NCBI GenBank assembly: GCA_025922795.1
Contig: JAICHC010000276.1
Coordinates: forward strand, 1-5,087
DNA length: 5,087 bases
Reading direction: 5' to 3'
Source: Candidatus Binatia bacterium
GTDB lineage: Bacteria; Desulfobacterota_B; Binatia; UBA9968
A program made the translations under genes and the position numbers. Numbering within the stretch: position 1 is the stretch's first letter; every line of letters begins with the position of its first letter. Shown one piece after another: positions 1 through 4,597 of this stretch. Below the pieces are notes generated by a model, which saw nothing but the letters and a program-made list of their open reading frames with translations, had not been told where the DNA came from and searched no databases.

Positions 1-579
1 ATCGGATTCTTCGTTGCGATGGCGGTGTTGGGAGTCGACATGACGAAAGTCACGATACTCGTCGGCGCTTTCAGTGTCGGCGTCGGCTTGGGCTTGCAGA
101 ACATCGTCAATAATTTCGTTGCCGGCGTCATCTTGCTTTTCGAACGGCCGGTCAACGTCGGAGACATAGTCCAGATCGACGATGCTATAGGATTCGTCGA
201 GCGAATCGGCATTCGGGCCAGCATTATTCGGGCGACGAACGGCTCTCGAATCATTGTGCCCAACGGAAAATTGATTTCGGATCGGGTCGTCAACTGGACA
301 CTGTCAAACCGGCAGCACGGCATCGAACTCCCGATCGTCGTGGCGCAGGACAGCGATCCCGGTCGTGTCGTCGCGCTGCTGGAACGGACGGCGGCTGCGC
401 ACCCCCTGGTCGCAGAAGATCCGCCACCCCAGGCGCTGGTCGTGAAGCTCGGTCCCGACACGCTCGGTTTAGAACTGCGCGCGTGGACCGAACGCATCGA
501 TCACTGGATGCAAATCCGCAGTGAACTCGCGATTTCGATAAGAGCCGCGTTGGCTAGAGAGAACATCGCGATGCGTTGA
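1..579 (+). CDS. MscS-family mechanosensitive ion channel, 3' part (5' end outside window)
   Basis: This is the C-terminal 192 residues of a small-conductance mechanosensitive channel-type protein, an inner-membrane pore that opens under membrane tension and protects against hypo-osmotic shock. The reading frame is open to the left edge, so the ATG at 19 is only an internal methionine and the sensor transmembrane helices lie outside the window. Visible residues 17-48 form the Gly/Ala-rich pore-lining helix typical of MscS TM3 (GVGLGLQNIVNNFVAG). The beta domain follows at about 50-100, beginning ERPVNVGDIV and including the conserved IVPNGKLISDRVVNWT stretch. Residues 105-190 form the alpha/beta cytoplasmic domain. 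The C-terminus ends at ALARENIAMR, a few residues short of the usual 'GI-IPFPQ'-type tail. Reading the neighbouring frame past the stop does not restore such a tail, so I do not call a frameshift. The gene converges on the next one. Family assignment is very secure; subfamily and physiological stimulus are not. Confidence 0.95.
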   Translation: MGFFVAMAVLGVDMTKVTILVGAFSVGVGLGLQNIVNNFVAGVILLFERPVNVGDIVQIDDAIGFVERIGIRASIIRATNGSRIIVPNGKLISDRVVNWTLSNRQHGIELPIVVAQDSDPGRVVALLERTAAAHPLVAEDPPPQALVVKLGPDTLGLELRAWTERIDHWMQIRSELAISIRAALARENIAMR

Positions 580-659
580 TGATGAGGCGAAGCGAAGCGC
601 CCGAGTTGATGGCTCGTTCACCGCCGGCTTACCTCGGACAGCGCACTTCTTTCCGAGTT
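580..659. other. Short convergent intergenic gap
   Basis: These 80 bases separate the ends of the convergent channel and beta-sandwich genes. They hold a GCGAAGCGAAGCG direct repeat and scattered CCGAG/CTCGG pentamers that could pair, but there is no stable hairpin followed by a T-run on either strand. No intrinsic terminator can be supported here. Confidence 0.4.
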
Positions 660-1157
660 TCACGGTCCGGGTTTGGCGAAACTTTTAATCCAGGATGCAC
701 CCGCCTCTTCGAGCGCGGAGCGAATCGCATCGCCCTGGGGCTGAGGCGTGCTCGCCGCTTGAGGGCGCGTTTGGGCTTGCGCAAGGCTGCGAGACCTTAA
801 AACCAATTCCAAATCCGTTTTCTTTTTCGAAGCGACGCTTACCTTCGCAGCCTGCGGCTCAAAGGCTGCCCTGCTCACCTTCAAAACGTAACTGCCGGGT
901 TCCAGGTCTTTTTTAGTGTAGCGTCCGCTGCGATCCGTCTCAGCAGCACCGAGCAAAACATTGTCCGAGGTCAAAAGCTCGACGTGGGCGCGTGGAAGAG
1001 GTGCACCACTTTGCTGGCGGACCACAGCCGCGATTTCGCCCGGGGCAGTCGGGAAAAAACTATAGGCGCCAAGGACTGAGGCAAGCGAGCCGCCAATAAT
1101 CCCGATCCAGGTGTTGATTCTGTTCAGCCATAAATCGTGTCTTCCTTCAGCGCCCAT
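660..1157 (-). CDS. Membrane-anchored carboxypeptidase-regulatory-like domain protein, 165 aa
   Basis: This is a small protein of unknown role with one carboxypeptidase-regulatory-like (transthyretin/CnaB-type) beta-sandwich. Residues 1-15 are a short, mildly basic N-terminus and residues 16-34 a hydrophobic segment (WIGIIGGSLASVLGAY). The beta-sandwich spans about 40-121, with the hallmark pattern of G-x-P-L-P-x-A-x-V, then T-D-x-x-G-x-Y, then L-x-P-G-x-Y-x-L-x-V. A Gln/Ala/Pro-rich linker (125-142) and a short C-terminal helix follow. By the positive-inside rule the beta domain should face the periplasm, where such domains usually serve in protein contact or scaffolding rather than catalysis. 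The frame stays open upstream to an ATG at 1352, which would give 230 residues. I chose 1157 because a GAGG lies five bases before it, the 1352 ATG has no ribosome-binding site, and the extra 65 residues look like non-coding translation. It is transcribed away from the dehydrogenase genes and converges on the channel gene. Confidence 0.75.
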   Translation of the reverse strand: MGAEGRHDLWLNRINTWIGIIGGSLASVLGAYSFFPTAPGEIAAVVRQQSGAPLPRAHVELLTSDNVLLGAAETDRSGRYTKKDLEPGSYVLKVSRAAFEPQAAKVSVASKKKTDLELVLRSRSLAQAQTRPQAASTPQPQGDAIRSALEEAGASWIKSFAKPGP

Positions 1158-1216
1158 AAGACCCTCACTCAGTCGATGTCGGGATTGCTCGGCCCATGTC
1201 TGGAGCAAGCGATATG

Positions 1217-1243
1217 CCAGAAAAGGAGGCGTTGTTTTTCTGG
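1217..1243. repeat. Perfect 8-bp inverted repeat, 11-bp spacer (possible operator or hairpin)
   Basis: CCAGAAAA at 1217-1224 is mirrored exactly by TTTTCTGG at 1236-1243, with an 11-base spacer that contains GGAGG. The half-site centres are 19 bp apart, close to two helical turns, so a dimeric repressor could contact both arms from one face. It lies 59 bp upstream of the leftward gene's start and is not followed by a T-run, so an operator fits better than a terminator. Function is inferred only. Confidence 0.4.
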
Positions 1244-1271
1244 AAGACGGAGTGATGGCAAAGAAGTTGGG

Positions 1272-1284
1272 TGACAAAATGTCA
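1272..1284. repeat. 13-bp palindrome TGACA-AAA-TGTCA
   Basis: TGACA (1272-1276) and TGTCA (1280-1284) form a perfect inverted repeat around AAA. It lies in the divergent intergenic region, about 115 bp from the leftward start and 218 bp from the rightward start. It could be a binding site for a small dimeric regulator, but palindromes of this length also occur by chance. Confidence 0.25.
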
Positions 1285-1418
1285 GCTTTTTGGACCCAGG
1301 AGCAACAAGCACCCGGTATCAGGGACAGGAAAAAAACTCTCCATGACCACATTTTTGAATTGGCTATTTTTCAATGTCCGTCGGCGTGCGGATGTCTGTA
1401 ACCGAGCCTACCTGTCAA

Positions 1419-1447
1419 TTGCGCAGCCGCCGCTAAAAGCATATAGC
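1419..1447 (+). promoter_or_regulatory. Candidate sigma70-type promoter for the tandem dehydrogenase genes
   Basis: TTGCGC (1419-1424) as -35 and TATAGC (1442-1447) as -10 are separated by exactly 17 bp, the optimal spacing. Transcription would start near 1454 and leave a leader of about 48 bases before the ATG at 1502. The -35 matches the consensus TTGACA at four of six positions and the -10 matches TATAAT at four of six. This is the best promoter-like pair I found in the intergenic region. Confidence 0.4.
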
Positions 1448-1501
1448 GAAGGGTAGCCGCCACTGGTATGACGCCGAGCCTGAAAACGTTCCGAGGACAT
1501 T

Positions 1502-2593
1502 ATGCCGCTATTCTTGAACAATGAAGAAGTCGAGCAATTAGTGACAATGAAGGACACCATGGACGCGCTCGAGATTCTTTATCGTGAAATGAGCGAAGGA
1601 GCGGCGGTGACATCGCCGCGCTCGGATGTGCATAGTCCCACGGCGGCGGCGCAGAGCGCCGAAGGTCCGATGGCGCATTATCTAAAAAGCATGAGCGGCG
1701 CGAGCCCGCACTTCGGCACGGCCGCGCTGCGTTTCTCTTCGGATATCGTCGCATGGCGTGATAGCGGCGGCGGCTTACGCCGTGAAAAATTGCCGATGTT
1801 GCCCGGACAACGCTGGATGGGGATCGTGTTGCTCTTCAGCTCCGCCAACGGCGAGCTGCTCGCGATCATGAATGACGGGGTCCTGCAACGATTTCGCGTC
1901 GGCGGCGCCAACGGGGTGGCAACGCGCCACATGGCACGGCAGAACGCCGAAATCGCCGGCTTGATCGGTTCGGGTTGGCAGGCGGGCACTCAGGTGATGG
2001 CCGTTTGCGAGGCGCGCAAGATCAAAAAGATCAAAGTGTTCAGCCCGACCAAGGCGCATCGCGAAAACTTTGCCCGGGAAACCAGCGCGAAGCTCGGCGT
2101 TGAGATCGTTCCGGTGGATTCCTACGAAGCCGCCGCCAAAGACGTCGATATCCTGATCACATCGACCAATGCGCGCAGGCCGTTTCTCGGCAAGCGCGCG
2201 CTCAGCCAAGGCCTGCACATCAGCGCCATGCAGCGCGATGAATTCGATGACGAAGCGCTCATGAACTGCCGACCGCTGGTTTTGCATACCCATGCGGCGG
2301 AAAACAACGTCACGTCGTCCGCGCTCGCGCATTTCGAACGGGACGACTTCAAGCTGCGCGATCACCCGACCACGCGCGGCATCGACTGGAGCTCGCTGCC
2401 GACCCTGCCCGACCTCATCGCCGGTCGAATCCCAGGCCGCGAGGACGACCAGCAGATCACGGGTTTTGTCAACAATATCGGCATGGGCGCGCAGTTTGCC
2501 GCAGTCGGGAAGAAAGTCTACGACGCGGCGCGAGCGAGAGGCTTCGGCCGCGAGGTCCCGTCGGACTGGTTCACGCAAGACGTGCATCCGTGA
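1502..2593 (+). CDS. Ornithine cyclodeaminase/mu-crystallin family protein, first copy (363 aa)
   Basis: This is an NAD(P)-dependent enzyme of the ornithine cyclodeaminase/mu-crystallin superfamily. Members include ornithine cyclodeaminase, alanine dehydrogenase, ketimine and pyrroline-2-carboxylate reductases and opine-type synthases. Residues 1-145 form the N-terminal part of the substrate domain and about 150-285 the Rossmann fold, with the dinucleotide loop GLIGSGWQAGTQ (153-164). The C-terminus returns to the substrate domain (GREDDQQITGFVNNIGMG, 312-329). By alignment from memory, the family's substrate and catalytic positions are kept: K62 (LKSMSG), R132 (QRFRVGG) and D246 (HISAMQRD). 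Length is near the usual 310-360. ATG 1502 is the only start after the in-frame stop at 1481-1483, and GAGG sits five bases upstream. It precedes a paralogue by 135 bp, probably in one transcript. The substrate cannot be inferred; a true ornithine cyclodeaminase is possible but not favoured, because the segment around 85-105 departs from that subgroup. Confidence 0.92.
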   Translation: MPLFLNNEEVEQLVTMKDTMDALEILYREMSEGAAVTSPRSDVHSPTAAAQSAEGPMAHYLKSMSGASPHFGTAALRFSSDIVAWRDSGGGLRREKLPMLPGQRWMGIVLLFSSANGELLAIMNDGVLQRFRVGGANGVATRHMARQNAEIAGLIGSGWQAGTQVMAVCEARKIKKIKVFSPTKAHRENFARETSAKLGVEIVPVDSYEAAAKDVDILITSTNARRPFLGKRALSQGLHISAMQRDEFDDEALMNCRPLVLHTHAAENNVTSSALAHFERDDFKLRDHPTTRGIDWSSLPTLPDLIAGRIPGREDDQQITGFVNNIGMGAQFAAVGKKVYDAARARGFGREVPSDWFTQDVHP

Positions 2594-2728
2594 GCGGTAT
2601 CCTCCTGAATTTATCGCCTTGAGTCTGCGGTTTTTTAAATTTGAATTTCATCCTCGACCTGAGTTGGAGGGAATTCCGGCAAACCGGAAGCCTGTTTCGG
2701 TCTAGAAGCTTGGGGGAAACCACACCCT
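2594..2728. other. Intergenic leader between the two dehydrogenase paralogues
   Basis: This 135-bp gap contains an AT-rich tract around 2630-2650, an unused GGAGGG at 2666-2671 and a small perfect hairpin (2674-2689). Continuous transcription across it seems likely because no hairpin followed by a T-run is present. The AT-rich tract could support a second, internal promoter, but I could not identify a properly spaced hexamer pair. Confidence 0.4.
2674..2689 (+). repeat. Small perfect hairpin upstream of the second dehydrogenase gene
   Basis: TTCCGG (2674-2679) pairs perfectly with CCGGAA (2684-2689) around a CAAA loop. The six-base stem sits 39 bases before the next start codon and just after a GGAGGG. 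No T-run follows, so it is unlikely to terminate transcription. It could be an mRNA processing or stability element between the two cistrons. Confidence 0.35.
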
Positions 2729-3754
2729 ATGGCGCTGCTTATTTCGGACCGGCTTGTCGAAGAGATCCTCACGATGCAGGAGGCGATCGATGTCTGTGAC
2801 ATCGCGGTGCGCGATCTGCACGAGGGCAGAGCCGAAAACCGGCCGCGTGATCATTTCTATGTGGCAGACGAAAAAGGCACCTTCATGATGCGCCAATTTC
2901 AGGGAGCGCTGCCGAGCCTCGGCGTCTGCGGGCTGCGAGTCACGACCGATGCGCTCGGCGCCGTTCCTCACAGACCGCAAATGCGCCCGTTCGGTCTTTT
3001 TTTCCTCTTCGACCTGCGAAGCGCGGCGCTCTTGGCCGTCATTCATGATCATGAGCTGCAGAGAATGAGGGTTGGAGCGGAAACGGGCGTGGCGGCGCGT
3101 TACCTCGCGCGCACGGGCGCGGATACGGTCGGTCTTCTCGGATCGGGTTTCCAGGCCGAAATGCAGCTGGCCGCCGTCTGTCAGGTGCGCCAAATTGGCC
3201 GCGCGGAAGTATACAGCCCGAATACCGAACATCGCGCACGCTTCGCGGGAGAGATGCAAAAACGCTTAGGCATCGAGGTCGTTCCGGTAGAGTCGGCCAG
3301 GCAAGCCGTCGAAGAAAAAGCGTTAGTCTTGGTTTCGACGAATTCTTCAAGCCCGGTTCTGAATGGTGCGTGGATCACGCCGGGTGCTCACGTCACATCG
3401 ATCGTCAACAGCGATCGCCGGTATCCCCGACGCGAACTCGACAACGAGACTTTCGCGCGCGCAGAAATCGTCGTGCTCGCCTCCTCCGAGCAAAGCCGGC
3501 AAGATCACGCGGCGGACATTTTTGAGGCGATCGAAGCCGGCGCGCTAACTTGGAGCAACATATGCGAGCTGGGGGACGTCGTTGCCGGCGAAACCAAAAG
3601 GCGCAACGACAGGCAGATCACCATCTTCAAGAACAATGCCTTGGCGGTCGAGTTCACCGCGCTCGCCTGGAAGGTATTTCAGAGCGCCCGCCGCGCCGGG
3701 CTGGGTGAAAAAATTCCTGCTCATTATTTTCCAGCGCTCAAGTCGCTCAAGTAG
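2729..3754 (+). CDS. Ornithine cyclodeaminase/mu-crystallin family protein, second copy (341 aa)
   Basis: This is a second NAD(P)-dependent member of the same superfamily, collinear with the upstream gene and recognisably related along its whole length, but clearly diverged. The Rossmann loop is GLLGSGFQAEMQ (135-146), followed by AEVYSPNTEHRARF. The C-terminal signature is LGDVVAGETKRRNDRQITIF (281-300). R40 and R114 (QRMRVGAETG) match family positions. The position aligned with the substrate-binding lysine is R55 (MMRQFQGA). The catalytic-aspartate region reads HVTSIVNSD (221-229), so the Asp is present but one residue later than in the upstream protein. Together these suggest a different substrate or reaction, such as another imine/amino-acid reduction, rather than ornithine deamination. 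ATG 2729 is the only possible start after the in-frame stop at 2660-2662; a GGGGGA (2712-2717) lies 11 bases upstream, which is a rather long spacing. It is likely co-transcribed with the first copy. Confidence 0.9.
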   Translation: MALLISDRLVEEILTMQEAIDVCDIAVRDLHEGRAENRPRDHFYVADEKGTFMMRQFQGALPSLGVCGLRVTTDALGAVPHRPQMRPFGLFFLFDLRSAALLAVIHDHELQRMRVGAETGVAARYLARTGADTVGLLGSGFQAEMQLAAVCQVRQIGRAEVYSPNTEHRARFAGEMQKRLGIEVVPVESARQAVEEKALVLVSTNSSSPVLNGAWITPGAHVTSIVNSDRRYPRRELDNETFARAEIVVLASSEQSRQDHAADIFEAIEAGALTWSNICELGDVVAGETKRRNDRQITIFKNNALAVEFTALAWKVFQSARRAGLGEKIPAHYFPALKSLK

Positions 3755-3769
3755 AATCAATTCGGCAAC

Positions 3770-3912
3770 TGAGCACACCCGAAACTCGCGGGTTTCAAAC
3801 TGCAGAACCGACTGCACTCACGAATCGGAAACACTGACAGAGTGTTTTCCGGCACGAATCCCTGAAGTTGAGCGCTCTTCATGTGACGGTGAGCTAACCC
3901 GCGACTCGCGGG
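3770..3912. repeat. Two imperfect 23-bp direct repeats, 120 bp apart, each partly palindromic
   Basis: Copy one (3770-3792) and copy two (3890-3912) share three blocks, TGAGC, ACCCG and ACTCGCGGG, in the same order and separated by the same two-base variable gaps. That is 19 identical bases of 23. The start-to-start distance is exactly 120 bp. Each copy is itself partly palindromic: the second contains CCCGCG-ACT-CGCGGG (3898-3912), and the first pairs CCCG with CGGG. The sequence between them is not repeated. They could be paired binding sites or remnants of a small interspersed palindromic element; chance is not excluded. Confidence 0.4.
3827..3850 (+). terminator. Possible weak intrinsic terminator after the dehydrogenase genes
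   Basis: GGAAACACT (3827-3835) pairs with AGTGTTTTCC (3841-3850) around a GACAG loop, with one bulged T in the right arm. It lies 72 bases after the stop of the second dehydrogenase gene. The TTTT is part of the stem, the stem is AT-rich, and no further T-run follows. Termination is therefore plausible but unproven. Confidence 0.3.
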
Positions 3913-4024
3913 GCCCGGCGCACTGAATCATCAGAATCGCCAAAGCCAAAAAGTAGGCACACGGTAATCGACTCCGGACCTCAGAATTGGAGGACTACAA
4001 CTCTTCGCCAGCAAAACCGCCAAG

Positions 4025-4297
4025 CTACTCCCGCAACGTCCTGCCGAATTTCTGTATCATTTTTCGGATAACCACATTTGACGTTTGCTCGCGCTGTGTA
4101 CCCGCACGGTTTTGTCGTTGAAGCCATTGGATTAGTTGGCGTTTATTAATGCGCCATTGCCTACCTACCTTGTAGGCGAGCAATTCTTTGCGCTGGAGCA
4201 CGGCTCGTAGTGCTTGCGTCGACACACGTGCCAATTTGGCGGCCTGCCGGCAGGTTAGCAATGGCTCAGGATCGTGGCTCATAGGGCGTTCGACCAT
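4025..4297 (-). CDS. Excisionase-like helix-turn-helix DNA-binding protein (90 aa)
   Basis: This is a small DNA-binding protein of the HTH_17/excisionase-like family (MerR superfamily). Residues 13-60 match the family pattern: LLTCRQAAKLARVSTQALRA forms the winged-helix recognition part, then the wing AYKVGRQWRINKRQLIQWLQ. A basic 30-residue tail (61-90) has no recognisable domain. Family members either bend DNA as phage or plasmid excisionases or act as stand-alone regulators. No integrase, recombinase or attachment site is visible, so a regulator role is at least as likely. The start is uncertain: ATG 4297 gives 90 residues and ATG 4282 gives 85 (MSHDPEPLLT), and neither has a clear ribosome-binding site. 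The gene is divergent from the response-regulator gene across 300 bp, so it may act on that shared spacer. A sampled line inside it (4141-4200) is 48% GC, lower than the dehydrogenase genes. Confidence 0.75.
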   Translation of the reverse strand: MVERPMSHDPEPLLTCRQAAKLARVSTQALRAVLQRKELLAYKVGRQWRINKRQLIQWLQRQNRAGTQREQTSNVVIRKMIQKFGRTLRE

Positions 4298-4597
4298 CGC
4301 TAGAGCAACCCAGATGCCGACCCATTCAATACCAAATGTTGCATGCTAATTTGTGTGAAACCATACTGTCGTAAATAGATCTCCAGTCCTGCTGTCTCGC
4401 GTATGGGACATCTAGCTCGTCCTTAAAAGAGCCTGGATTCCAGTAAGTGGGACATTCGGGATCGCAATATCACAAGAACCTGCTAGTGATCGCTCGGCAC
4501 AAGTTGTGCGCGCCGTATGGTCGATCGCAAACTTTAGAGATTAATCACAGGTATCATTTAAGGCTAAGGCGCGGCGTTCTGCTCCAGCTGTAAGACA
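4298..4597. other. AT-richer divergent intergenic region
   Basis: This spacer lies between the divergent HTH and response-regulator genes and is visibly AT-richer than the rest (4321-4380 is 35% GC). It holds a palindrome, CTGGA-T-TCCAG (4433-4443), a second one at 4497-4509, and TGGGACAT twice in direct orientation (4404-4411 and 4448-4455). I found no convincing -35/-10 pair with standard spacing, no RNA gene and no open frame that looks like a protein. It presumably carries the promoters of both flanking genes. Confidence 0.45.
4497..4509. promoter_or_regulatory. 13-bp palindrome, candidate operator upstream of the response regulator
   Basis: GCACAA (4497-4502) and TTGTGC (4504-4509) are exact inverted copies around a single G. 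The centre is about 95 bp upstream of the response-regulator start and about 206 bp from the HTH gene start. This is a plausible dimer-binding site for one of the flanking regulators, but nothing in the sequence identifies which, if either, binds it. Confidence 0.3.

Larger units (their letters stand above)
1158..1501. other. Divergent intergenic region with inverted repeats and promoter
   Basis: This 344-bp stretch lies between the starts of the leftward beta-sandwich gene and the rightward dehydrogenase gene. It contains an 8+8 bp inverted repeat (1217-1243), a 13-bp palindrome (1272-1284) and a sigma70-like promoter (1419-1447), each listed separately. Open frames cross it on both strands: the upstream extension of the leftward gene, and a rightward frame with an ATG at 1255. 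Their translations have no recognisable domain and lack properly spaced ribosome-binding sites, so I treat the region as non-coding regulatory sequence. Confidence 0.55.
3755..4024. other. Intergenic region with direct repeats and possible terminator
   Basis: This 270-bp region lies between the 3' ends of the second dehydrogenase gene and the leftward HTH gene. It contains two copies of an imperfect 23-bp motif and an AT-rich hairpin, listed separately. Open frames from the flanking gene run into it but are shadows without a domain. From about 3915 to 4024 I see no repeat, hairpin with T-run or gene. Confidence 0.5.

Noticed and set aside
550..660. Possible frameshift at the end of the channel gene, because its tail is slightly short
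   Set aside because: Reading the alternative frame beyond the stop does not give the usual proline-rich family tail, so a naturally short C-terminus is simpler.
1158..1352. 65-residue N-terminal extension of the beta-sandwich protein from an ATG at 1352
   Set aside because: It has no ribosome-binding site and its translation looks like non-coding sequence, whereas the ATG at 1157 has a GAGG at good spacing followed by a membrane anchor.
1255..1401. Possible 48-residue rightward small protein (MAKKLGDK...) in the divergent region
   Set aside because: The GGAG lies only two bases before the ATG, the protein has no recognisable feature, and it overlaps a palindrome in a region better explained as regulatory.
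1775..2587. 270-codon open frame antisense to the first dehydrogenase gene
   Set aside because: It lies wholly within a clearly recognisable gene. Long antisense frames are expected in GC-rich coding DNA, and the translation shows no domain.
2292..2705. 137-codon overlapping frame across the end of the first dehydrogenase gene and the gap
   Set aside because: The translation is Arg/Ser/Thr-rich low-complexity sequence typical of a shifted reading of a GC-rich gene; no family is recognised.
2702..3259. 185-codon open frame antisense to the second dehydrogenase gene
   Set aside because: It overlaps the Rossmann-fold coding region almost entirely, shows no recognisable domain and is best explained as a shadow frame.
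3582..3926. 114-codon frame running out of the second dehydrogenase gene
   Set aside because: More than half of it is an out-of-frame reading of the enzyme gene, and the rest crosses the repeat-containing spacer with no domain.
4159..4177. GCCTAC...GTAGGC inverted repeat inside the HTH gene
   Set aside because: It falls in the coding sequence for the wing of the helix-turn-helix domain and is a short stem likely to be incidental.
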